Part shown: positions 28,301 through 39,714 of the stretch, piece by piece | Position numbering within the stretch: position 1 is the stretch's first letter | How the letters are laid out: each line of letters opens with the position of its first letter | From: Loxodes magnus | Lineage: Eukaryota; Ciliophora; Karyorelictea; Loxodida; Loxodidae | Length of the DNA stretch: 64,000 bases | Reading direction: 5' to 3' | Assembly (NCBI GenBank): GCA_946699065.1 | Contig: CAMPDV010002158.1 | Span: 1-64,000 of the forward strand | Position numbers and translations under genes: made by a program | Notes under the pieces: generated by a model | Told to the model about the DNA's origin: nothing | Database searches by the model: none | Seen by the model: the letters and a program-made list of their open reading frames with translations, nothing else

Positions 28301-28651
28301 ATACTCCTTTAAACTGAAAATCTATTTTCTTTTCTTACTTTACTTCTTCACTTTTCTAAATACTTATTACTTCTCGAAGCATACTCCATAATACTGAAAC
28401 TTTATTTTCTTTTCTTACTTTACTTCTTCACTTTTCTAAATACTTATTACTTATCAAAGCATGCTCCTTAAAACTGAAATTCTATTTTCTTTTCTTGATT
28501 ACTTCTTCGCTTTTCTAAATACTTATTACTTCTCAAAGCATACTCCTTTAAACTGAAAATTTATCTTCTCTTCTTACTTTACTTCTTCACTTTTCTAAAT
28601 ACTTAATTACTTCTCAAAGCATACTACTTAAAACTGAAATTCTATCTTCTT
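21810..28651 (+). repeat. Duplicated ~770-bp block, 6,071-bp shift
   Basis: Bases 21,810-22,580 match 27,881-28,651. The shared order is E, ACTTCAGAC, 79-bp CGC, AATTATATC, the F variant with TTAATCCAC, A, B, a C variant with CTTTATTTTC, D, TTGATTACTTC and AAAATTTATC. The left copy has ACTACTAAATATTT where the right has ACTACTTAATATTT. The right half of this block also matches 38,704 onward, so the block was copied more than once. Confidence 0.75.
25375..27880 (+). repeat. Mosaic satellite region
   Basis: Mixed monomers, including the third TATATTC block, several CTTCATTCTTCTAAATAC units and another CACCTTTCT/TACTACTC unit near 26,990. A point variant CATAATACTTAAAACTG appears near 25,906 and 26,624. 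One short open frame of 72 codons starts at a class D ATG near 27,184 and is translated satellite. There is no gene. Confidence 0.7.
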
Positions 28652-29698
28652 TTCTTACTTTACTTATTCACTTTTCTAAATACTTATTACTTCTCAAAGC
28701 ATACTCCTTTAAACTGAAACGCTACTTTCTCTTCTTACTTTACTTCTTCACTTTTCTAAATACTTAATTACTTCTCAAAGCATACTACTTAAAACTGAAA
28801 TTCTATCTTCTTTTCTTAACTTACTTTTTCACTTTTCTAAATACTTATAACTTCTCAAAGCATACTCCTTAAAACTGAAATTCTACCTTCTTTTCTTACT
28901 TTACTTCTTCACTTTTCTAAATACTTATTACTTCTCAAAGCATACTCCTTTAAACTGAAACGCTACTTTCTCTTCTTACTTTACTTCTTCACTTTTCTAA
29001 ATACTTATTACTTCTCAAAGCATACTCCTTTAAACTGAAAATCTATTTTCTTTTCTTACTTTACTTCTTCACTTTTCTAAATACTTATTACTTCTCAAAG
29101 CATACTACTTAAAACTGAAATTCTATCTTCTTTTCTTACTTTACTTATTCACTTTTCTAAATACTTATTACTTCTCAAAGCATACTACTTAAAACTGAAA
29201 TTCTATCTTCTATTCTTACTTTACATCTTCACTTTTCTAAATACTTATTACTTCTCAAAGCATACTCCTTTAAACTGAAATTCTATCTTCTTTTCTTACT
29301 TTACATCTTCACTTTTCAAAATACTTAATACTTCTCAAAGCATACTACTTAAAACTGAAATTCTATCTTCTTTTCTTACTTTACTTCTTCACTTTTCTAA
29401 ATACTTATTTAATCTCAAAGCATACTCATAAAACTGAAACGCTACTTTCTCTTCTTACTTTACTTCTTCACTTTTCTAAATACTTATTACTTATCAAAGC
29501 ATGCTCCTTAAAACTGAAATTCTATCTTTTTTTCTTACTTACTTCTTCACTTTTCTAAATACTTATTACTTCTCGAAGCATACTCCTTAAAACTGAAATT
29601 ATATCTTCTTTTCTTAACTTACTTCTTCACTTTTCTAAATACTTATTACTTCTCAAAGCATACTCCTTAAAACTGAAATTCTATCTTCTTTTCTTACT

Positions 29699-30097
29699 TT
29701 ACTTCTTCACTTTTCTAAATACTTAATTACTTCTCAAAGCATACTACTTAAAACTGAAATTCTATCTTCTTTTCTTACTTTACTTCTTCACTTTTCTAAA
29801 TACTTAATACTTCTCAAAACATACTACTTAATATTTAAATTCTATCTTCTCTTCTTAATCCACTTCTTCACTTTTCTAAATTCTTAATTACTTCTAAAAT
29901 CATACTACTTAAACTGAAATTCTATTTTCTTTTCTTACTTTACTTCTTCACTTTTCTAAATACTTATTACTTCTCGAAGCATACTCCATAATACTGAAAC
30001 TCTATTTTCTTTTCTTACTTTACTTCTTCACTTTTCTAAATACTTATTACTTATCAAAGCATGCTCCTTAAAACTGAAATTCTATTTTCTTTTCTTA
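29699..30097 (+). repeat. Conserved five-monomer F-module, copy 3
   Basis: The variant order is the same as copies 1 and 2, at a 16,378-bp shift from copy 2. Here it lies inside the 28,912-30,210 block that is duplicated at 33,621, so copies 3 and 4 arose together. CTCAAAACATACT begins at 29,811. Confidence 0.8.
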
Positions 30098-30210
30098 CTT
30101 ACTTCTTCACTTTTCTAAATACTTATTACTTCTCAAAGCATACTCCTTTAAAATGAAAATTTATCTTCTCTTCTTACTTTACTTCTTCACTTTTCTAAAT
30201 ACTTATTACT

Positions 30211-33200
30211 TCTCAAAGCATGCTCCTTAAAACTGAAATTCTATTTTCATTTCTTACTTTACTTCTTCACTTTTCTAAATACTTATTACTTCTCAAAGCA
30301 TACTCCATAATACTGAAACTCTATTTTCTTTTCTTACTTTACTTCTTCACTTTTCTAAATACTTATTACTTATCAAAGCATACTCCTTTAAACTGAAACT
30401 CTATTTTCTTTTCTTACTTTACTTCTTCACTTTTCTAAATACTTATTACTTATCAAAGCATGCTCCTTAAAACTGAAATTCTATCTTTTTTTCTTACTTA
30501 CTTCTTCGCTTTTCTAAATACTTATTACTTCTCAAAGCATGCTCCTTAAAACTGAAATTCTATTTTCTTTTCTTACTTACTTCTTCGCTTTTCTAAATAC
30601 TTATTACTTCTCAAAGCATACTCCTTTAAACTTAAAATCTATCTTCTCTTCTTACTTTACTTCTTCACTTTTCTAAATACTTATTACTTCTCAAAGCATA
30701 CTCCTTAAAACTGAAATTCTATCTTCTTTTCTTACTTTACTTCTTCACTTTTCTAAATACTTAATATTTCTCAAAGCATACTACTTAAAACTGAAATTCT
30801 ATCTTCTTTTCTTAACTTACTTCTTCACTTTTCTAAATACTTAATACTTCTAAAATCATACTACTTAAAACTGAAAATCTATTTTCTTTTCTTACTTACT
30901 TCTTCGCTTTTCTAAATACTTATTACTTCTCAAAGCATACTACTTAAAACTGAAATTCTATCTTCTTTTCTTAACTTACTTCTTCACTTTTCTAAATACT
31001 TAATACTTCTCAAAGCATACTACTTAAAACTGAAATTCTACCTTCTTTTCTTACTTTACTTCTTCACTTTTCTAAATACTTATTACTTCTCAAAGCATAC
31101 TCCTTTAAACTGAAACGCTACTTTCTCTTCTTACTTTACTTCTTCACTTTTCTAAATACTTATTACTTCTCAAAGCATACTCCTTTAAACTGAAATTCTA
31201 TCTTTTTTTCTTACTTACTTCTTCACTTTTCTAAATACTTATTACTTCTCAAAGCATACTCCTTAAAACTGAAATTCTACCTTCTTTTCTTACTTACTTC
31301 TTCGCTTTTCTAAATACTTATTACTTCTCAAAGCATACTCCTTAAAGCTGAAATTCTATCTTCTTTTCTTACTTTACATCTTCACTTTTCTAAATACTTA
31401 TTACTTCTCAAAGCATACTCCATAAAACTGAAATTCTACCTTCTTTTCTTACTTTACTTCTTCACTTTTCTAAATACTTATTACTTCTCAAAGCATACTC
31501 CTTTAAACTGAAACGCTACTTTCTCTTCTTACTTTACTTCTTCACTTTTCTAAATACTTATTACTTATCAAAGCATGCTCCTTAAAACTGAAATTCTATT
31601 TTCTTTTCTTACTTACTTCTTCGCTTTTCAAAATACTTATTACTTCTCAAAGCATACTACTTAAAACTGAAATTCTATCTTCTTTTCTTAACTTACTTCT
31701 TCACTTTTCTAAATACTTAATACTTCTCAAAGCATACTACTTAAAACTGAAATTCTATCTTTTTTTCTTACTTTACTTCTTCATTCTTCTAAATACTTAT
31801 TACTTCTCAAAGCATACTCCTTAAAACTGAAATTCTACCTTCTATTCTTACTTTACTTCTTCACTTTTCTAAATACTTAATACTACTCAAAGCATACTAC
31901 TTAATTCTGAAATTCTATTTTCTCTTCTTAATCCACTTCTTCACTTTTCTAAATACTTAATACTTCTCAAAGCATACTACTTAAAACTGAAATTCTATCT
32001 TTTTTTCTTACTTACTTCTTCACTTTTCTAAATACTTATTACTTCTCAAAGCATACTCCTTAAAACTGAAATTCTACCTTCTTTTCTTACTTTACTTCTT
32101 CACTTTTCTAAATACTTATTACTTCTCAAAGCATACTCCTTAAAACTGAAATTCTATCTTCTATTCTTACTTTACATCTTCACTTTTCTAAATACTTAAT
32201 ACTTATCAAAGCATACTACTTAAAACTGAAATTCTATCTTTTTTTCTTACTTTACTTCTTCATTCTTCTAAATACTTATTACTTCTCAAAGCATACTCCT
32301 TAAAACTGAAATTCTACCTTCTATTCTTACTTTACTTCTTCACTTTTCTAAATACTTAATACTTCTCAAAGCATACTACTTAAAACTGAAAATCTATTTT
32401 CTTTTCTTACTTACTTCTTCGCTTTTCAAAATACTTATTACTTCTCAAAGCATACTCCATAAAACTGAAATTCTACCTTCTTTTCTTACTTTACTTCTTC
32501 ACTTTTCTAAATACTTATTACTTCTCAAAGCATACTCCTTTAAACTGAAACGCTACTTTCTCTTCTTACTTTACTTCTTCACTTTTCTAAATACTTATTA
32601 CTTATCAAAGCATGCTCCTTAAAACTGAAATTCTATTTTCTTTTCTTACTTACTTCTTCGCTTTTCTAAATACTTATTACTTCTCAAAGCATACTCCTTT
32701 AAACTTAAAATCTATCTTCTCTTCTTACTTTACTTCTTCACTTTTCTAAATACTTATTACTTCTCAAAGCATACTCCTTAAAACTGAAATTCTATCTTCT
32801 TTTCTTACTTTACTTCTTCACTTTTCTAAATACTTATAACTTCTCAAAGCATGCTCCTTAAAACTGAAATTCTATTTTCTTTTCTTACTTTACTTCTTCA
32901 CTTTTCTAAATACTTATTACTTCTCAAAGCATACTCCTTAAAACTGAAATTCTATCTTCTTTTCTTAACTTACTTCTTCACTTTTCTAAATACTTAATAC
33001 TTCTCAAAGCATGCTCCTTAAAACTGAAATTCTATATTCTTTTCTTAACTTACTTCTTCGCTTTTCTAAATACTTATTACTTCTCAAAGCATACTCCTTA
33101 AAACTGAAAATTTATCTTCTCTTCTTACTTTACTTCTTCACTTTTCTAAATACTTAATTACTTCTCAAAGCATACTACTTAAAACTGAAAATCTATTTTC

Positions 33201-33620
33201 TTTTCTTACTTACTTCTTCGCTTTTCAAAATACTTATTACTTCTCAAAGCATACTACTTAAAACTGAAATTCTATATTCTTTTCTTAACTTACTTCTTCA
33301 CTTTTCTAAATACTTAATACTTCTAAAATCATACTACTTAAAACTTAAAATCTATCTTCTCTTCTTACTTTACATCTTCACTTTTCTAAATACTTATTAC
33401 TTATCAAAGCATACTCCATAAAACTGAAATTCTACCTTCTTTTCTTACTTTACTTCTTCACTTTTCTAAATACTTATAACTTCTCAAAGCATACTCCTTA
33501 AAACTGAAATTATATCTTCTTTTCTTAACTTACTTCTTCACTTTTCTAAATACTTAATACTTCTAAAATCATACTACTTAAAACTTAAAATCTATCTTCT
33601 CTTCTTACTTTACATCTTCA
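30211..33620 (+). repeat. Mosaic satellite region
   Basis: Monomers of classes A, C, D, E and G with no period I could follow. It includes another TTTTCATTTCTTAC unit near 30,243, CTTCATTCTTCTAAATAC units near 31,790 and 32,260, and the fourth TATATTC block (33,273). No gene, RNA gene or foreign insertion is visible. Confidence 0.65.
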
Positions 33621-34407
33621 CTTTTCTAAATACTTATTACTTCTCAAAGCATACTCCTTTAAACTGAAACGCTACTTTCTCTTCTTACTTTACTTCTTCA
33701 CTTTTCTAAATACTTATTACTTCTCAAAGCATACTCCTTTAAACTGAAAATCTATTTTCTTTTCTTACTTTACTTCTTCACTTTTCTAAATACTTATTAC
33801 TTCTCAAAGCATACTACTTAAAACTGAAATTCTATCTTCTTTTCTTACTTTACTTATTCACTTTTCTAAATACTTATTACTTCTCAAAGCATACTACTTA
33901 AAACTGAAATTCTATCTTCTATTCTTACTTTACATCTTCACTTTTCTAAATACTTATTACTTCTCAAAGCATACTCCTTTAAACTGAAATTCTATCTTCT
34001 TTTCTTACTTTACATCTTCACTTTTCAAAATACTTAATACTTCTCAAAGCATACTACTTAAAACTGAAATTCTATCTTCTTTTCTTACTTTACTTCTTCA
34101 CTTTTCTAAATACTTATTTAATCTCAAAGCATACTCATAAAACTGAAACGCTACTTTCTCTTCTTACTTTACTTCTTCACTTTTCTAAATACTTATTACT
34201 TATCAAAGCATGCTCCTTAAAACTGAAATTCTATCTTTTTTTCTTACTTACTTCTTCACTTTTCTAAATACTTATTACTTCTCGAAGCATACTCCTTAAA
34301 ACTGAAATTATATCTTCTTTTCTTAACTTACTTCTTCACTTTTCTAAATACTTATTACTTCTCAAAGCATACTCCTTAAAACTGAAATTCTATCTTCTTT
34401 TCTTACT

Positions 34408-34806
34408 TTACTTCTTCACTTTTCTAAATACTTAATTACTTCTCAAAGCATACTACTTAAAACTGAAATTCTATCTTCTTTTCTTACTTTACTTCTTCAC
34501 TTTTCTAAATACTTAATACTTCTCAAAACATACTACTTAATATTTAAATTCTATCTTCTCTTCTTAATCCACTTCTTCACTTTTCTAAATTCTTAATTAC
34601 TTCTAAAATCATACTACTTAAACTGAAATTCTATTTTCTTTTCTTACTTTACTTCTTCACTTTTCTAAATACTTATTACTTCTCGAAGCATACTCCATAA
34701 TACTGAAACTCTATTTTCTTTTCTTACTTTACTTCTTCACTTTTCTAAATACTTATTACTTATCAAAGCATGCTCCTTAAAACTGAAATTCTATTTTCTT
34801 TTCTTA
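34408..34806 (+). repeat. Conserved five-monomer F-module, copy 4
   Basis: It lies 4,709 bp from copy 3 and appears identical to it by eye. CTCAAAACATACT begins at 34,520. It is followed by class C, class D and a CTTTAAAATGAAAATT monomer, as in copy 3. Confidence 0.8.
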
Positions 34807-37526
34807 CTTACTTCTTCACTTTTCTAAATACTTATTACTTCTCAAAGCATACTCCTTTAAAATGAAAATTTATCTTCTCTTCTTACTTTACTTCTTCACT
34901 TTTCTAAATACTTATTACTTCTCAAAGCATACTCCATAAAACTGAAATTCTACCTTCTTTTCTTACTTTACTTCTTCACTTTTCTAAATACTTATTACTT
35001 CTCAAAGCATACTCCTTAAAACTGAAATTCTATCTTCTATTCTTACTTTACATCTTCACTTTTCTAAATACTTAATACTTATCAAAGCATACTACTTAAA
35101 ACTGAAATTCTATCTTTTTTTCTTACTTTACTTCTTCATTCTTCTAAATACTTATTACTTCTCAAAGCATACTCCTTAAAACTGAAATTCTACCTTCTAT
35201 TCTTACTTTACTTCTTCACTTTTCTAAATACTTAATACTTCTCAAAGCATACTACTTAAAACTGAAAATCTATTTTCTTTTCTTACTTACTTCTTCACTT
35301 TTCTAAATACTTAATACTTCTCAAAGCATACTACTTAAAACTGAAAATCTATTTTCTTTTCTTACTTACTTCTTCGCTTTTCAAAATACTTATTACTTCT
35401 CAAAGCATACTACTTAAAACTGAAATTCTATATTCTTTTCTTAACTTACTTCTTCACTTTTCTAAATACTTAATACTTCTCAAATCATACTCCTTTAAAC
35501 TTAAAATCTATCTTCTCTTCTTACTTTACTTCTTCACTTTTCTAAATACTTATTACTTCTCAAAGCATACTCCTTAAAACTGAAATTCTATTTTCTTTTC
35601 TTACTTTACTTCTTCGCTTTTCTAAATACTTATTACTTCTCAAAGCATACTCCTTTAAACTGAAAATCTATTTTCTTTTCTTACTTTACTTCTTCACTTT
35701 TCTAAATACTTATTACTTCTCGAAGCATACTCCATAATACTGAAATTCTATTTTCTTTTCTTACTTTACTTCTTCACTTTTCTAAATACTTATTACTTAT
35801 CAAAGCATGCTCCTTAAAACTGAAATTCTATTTTCTTTTCTTGATTACTTCTTCGCTTTTCAAAATACTTATTACTTCTCAAAGCATACTACTTAAAACT
35901 GAAATTCTATCTTACTTTCTTACTTTACTTCTTCACTTTTCTAAATACTTATTACTTCTCAAAGCATACTACTTAAAACTGAAATTCTATCTTCTATTCT
36001 TACTTTACATCTTCACTTTTCTAAATACTTATTACTTCTCAAAGCATACTCCTTTAAACTGAAATTCTATCTTCTTTTCTTACTTTACTTCTTCACTTTT
36101 CTAAATACTTATAACGTCTCAAAGCATACTCTTAAAACTGAAATTCTATCTTCTTTTCTTACTTTACTTCTTCACTTTTCTAAATACTTATTTAATCTCA
36201 AAGCATACTCATAAAACTGAAACGCTACTTTCTCTTCTTACTTTACTTCTTCACTTTTCTAAATACTTATTACTTATCAAAGCATGCTCCTTAAAACTGA
36301 AATTCTATTTTCTTTTCTTAACTTAGTTCTTCGCTTTTCTAAATACTTATTACTTCTCAAAGCATACTCCTTAAAACTGAAATTCTACCTTCTATTCTTA
36401 CTTTACTTCTTCACCTTTCTAAATACTTAATACTACTCAAAGCATACTACTTAATTCTGAAATTCTATTTTCTCTTCTTAATCCACTTCTTCACTTTTCT
36501 AAATACTTAATACTTCTCAAAGCATGCTCTTTAAAACTGAAATTCTATCTTCTATTCTTACTTTACATCTTCACTTTTCTAAATACTTATTACTTCTCAA
36601 AGCATACTCCTTTAAACTGAAATTCTATCTTCTTTTCTTACTTTACTTCTTCACTTTTCTAAATACTTAATTACTTCTCAAAGCATACTACTTAAAACTG
36701 AAATTCTATCTTACTTTCTTACTTTACTTCTTCACTTTTCTAAATACTTATTACTTCTCAAAGCATACTCCTTTAAACTGAAAATCTATTTTCTTTTCTT
36801 ACTTTACTTCTTCACTTTTCTAAATACTTAATACTTCTCAAAGCATACTCCATAATACTGAAACTCTATTTTCTTTTCTAACTTTACTTCTTCACTTTTC
36901 TAAATACTTATTACTTCTCGAAGCATACTCCATAATACTGAAACTCTATTTTCTTTTCTTACTTTACTTCTTCACTTTTCTAAATACTTATTACTTATCA
37001 AAGCATACTCCTTTAAACTGAAACGCTACTTTCTCTTCTTACTTTACTTCTTCACTTTTCTAAATACTTATTACTTCTCAAAGCATACTACTTAAAACTG
37101 AAATTCTATCTTCTTTTCTTAACTTACTTCTTCACTTTTCTAAATACTTAATACTTCTCAAAGCATACTACTTAAAACTGAAATTCTACCTTCTATTCTT
37201 ACTTTACTTCTTCACTTTTCTAAATACTTATTACTTCTCAAAGCATACTCCTTTAAACTGAAAATCTATTTTCTTTTCTTACTTTACTTCTTCACTTTTC
37301 TAAATACTTAATACTACTCAAAGCATACTACTTAATTCTGAAATTCTATTTTCTCTTCTTAATCCACTTCTTCACTTTTCTAAATACTTAATACTTCTCA
37401 AAGCATACTACTTAAAACTGAAATTCTATCTTTTTTTCTTACTTACTTCTTCGCTTTTCTAAATACTTATTACTTATCAAAGCATGCTCCTTAAAACTGA
37501 AATTCTATTTTCTTTTCTTACTTTAC

Positions 37527-38448
37527 TTCTTCACTTTTCTAAATACTTATTACTTCTCAAAGCATACTCCTTAAAACTGAAATTCTATCTTCTATTCTTA
37601 CTTTACATCTTCACTTTTCTAAATACTTATTACTTCTCAAAGCATACTCCTTTAAACTGAAAATTTATCTTCTCTTCTTACTTTACTTCTTCACTTTTCT
37701 AAATACTTAATTACTTCTCAAAGCATACTACTTAAAACTGAAATTCTATCTTACTTTCTTACTTTACTTCTTCACTTTTCTAAATACTTAATACTTCTCA
37801 AAGCATACTACTTAAAACTGAAAATCTATTTTCTTTTCATACTTACTTCTTCGCTTTTCAAAATACTTATTACTTCTCAAAGCATACTACTTAAAACTGA
37901 AATTCTATATTCTTTTCTTAACTTACTTCTTCACTTTTCTAAATACTTAATACTTCTAAAATCATACTCCTTTAAACTTAAAATCTATCTTCTCTTCTTA
38001 CTTTACTTCTTCACTTTTCTAAATACTTAATACTACTCAAAGCATACTACTTAATTCTGAAATTCTATTTTCTCTTCTTAATCCACTTCTTCACTTTTCT
38101 AAATACTTATTACTTCTCAAAGCATACTCCTTAAAACTGAAATTCTATCTTCTATTCTTACTTTACATCTTCACTTTTCTAAATACTTATTACTTCTCAA
38201 AGCATACTCCTTTAAACTGAAAATTTATCTTCTCTTCTTACTTTACTTCTTCACTTTTCTAAATACTTAATTACTTCTCAAAGCATACTACTTAAAACTG
38301 AAATTCTATCTTACTTTCTTACTTTACTTCTTCACTTTTCTAAATACTTAATACTTCTCAAAGCATACTACTTAAAACTGAAAATCTATTTTCTTTTCAT
38401 ACTTACTTCTTCGCTTTTCAAAATACTTATTACTTCTCAAAGCATACT
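37527..38448 (+). repeat. 560-bp higher-order repeat (7 monomers)
   Basis: The marker TTCTTTTCATACTTAC lies at 37,831 and 38,391, exactly 560 bp apart. The monomers before it (TCTATTCTTAC with TTTACATCTTC, AAAATTTATC, CTTACTTTCTTAC) are in the same order in both copies. The second copy is cut short near 38,448, where ACTACTT becomes ACTCCTT. The two copies look near-identical. The corresponding place in the distant copy (57.5-58.6 kb) lacks this tandem, which accounts for part of the 400-bp shift change. Confidence 0.8.
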
Positions 38449-38703
38449 CCTTAAAACTGAAATTCTATTTTCTTTTCTTACTTTACTTCTTCGCTTTTCT
38501 AAATACTTATTACTTCTCAAAGCATACTCCATAATACTGAAACTCTATTTTCTTTTCTTACTTTACTTCTTCACTTTTCTAAATACTTATTACTTCTCAA
38601 AGCATACTCCTTTAAACTGAAAATCTATTTTCTTTTCTTACTTTACTTCTTCGCTTTTCTAAATACTTATTACTTCTCAAAGCATACTCCTTAAAACTGA
38701 AAT

Positions 38704-39714
38704 TATATCTTCTTTTCTTACTTTACTTCTTCACTTTTCTAAATACTTATTACTTCTCAAAGCATACTACTTAATATTTAAATTCTATCTTCTCTTCTTA
38801 ATCCACTTCTTCACTTTTCTAAATACTTATAACTTCTCAAAGCATACTCCTTTAAACTGAAACGCTACTTTCTCTTCTTACTTTACTTCTTCACTTTTCT
38901 AAATACTTATTACTTCTCAAAGCATACTCCTTTAAACTGAAAATCTATTTTCTTTTCTTACTTTACTTCTTCACTTTTCTAAATACTTATTACTTCTCAA
39001 AGCATACTCCATAATACTGAAACTTTATTTTCTTTTCTTACTTTACTTCTTCACTTTTCTAAATACTTATTACTTCTCAAAGCATACTCCTTAAAACTGA
39101 AATTCTATCTTCTTTTCTTACTTTACTTCTTCGCTTTTCTAAATACTTATTACTTCTCAAAGCATACTCCTTTAAACTGAAAATTTATCTTCTCTTCTTA
39201 CTTTACTTCTTCACTTTTCTAAATACTTAATTACTTCTCAAAGCATACTACTTAAAACTGAAATTCTATCTTCTTTTCTTACTTTACTTATTCACTTTTC
39301 TAAATACTTATTACTTCTCAAAGCATACTCCTTTAAACTGAAACGCTACTTTCTCTTCTTACTTTACTTCTTCACTTTTCTAAATACTTAATTACTTCTC
39401 AAAGCATACTACTTAAAACTGAAATTCTATCTTCTTTTCTTAACTTACTTTTTCACTTTTCTAAATACTTATAACTTCTCAAAGCATACTCCTTAAAACT
39501 GAAATTCTACCTTCTTTTCTTACTTTACTTCTTCACTTTTCTAAATACTTATTACTTCTCAAAGCATACTCCTTTAAACTGAAACGCTACTTTCTCTTCT
39601 TACTTTACTTCTTCACTTTTCTAAATACTTATTACTTCTCAAAGCATACTCCTTTAAACTGAAAATCTATTTTCTTTTCTTACTTTACTTCTTCACTTTT
39701 CTAAATACTTATTA
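38704..39714 (+). repeat. Copy of the 28,081-29,090 block
   Basis: This stretch matches 28,081-29,090 at a shift of 10,623-10,624 bp: AATTATATC, F with TTAATCCAC, A, B, a C variant with CTTTATT, then AAAATTTATC, TTTACTTATTC, A and TTAACTTACTTTTTC. It also matches 58,677 onward as part of the 20-kb duplication. The monomer series therefore occurs, in whole or part, at 22.0, 28.1, 38.7 and 58.7 kb. Confidence 0.75.

Larger units (their letters stand above)
28912..34919 (+). repeat. Duplicated ~1.3-kb block, 4,709-bp shift
   Basis: Bases 28,912-30,210 match 33,621-34,919 with no indel that I could find. The shared markers include ACTTATTTAATCTC followed by CATACTCATAAAACTG (29,408 and 34,117), an F-module, and CTTTAAAATGAAAATTTATC at the right end. 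It is one of the longest uninterrupted matches in the left half of the window. The region between, 30,211-33,620, is mixed satellite. Confidence 0.8.
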
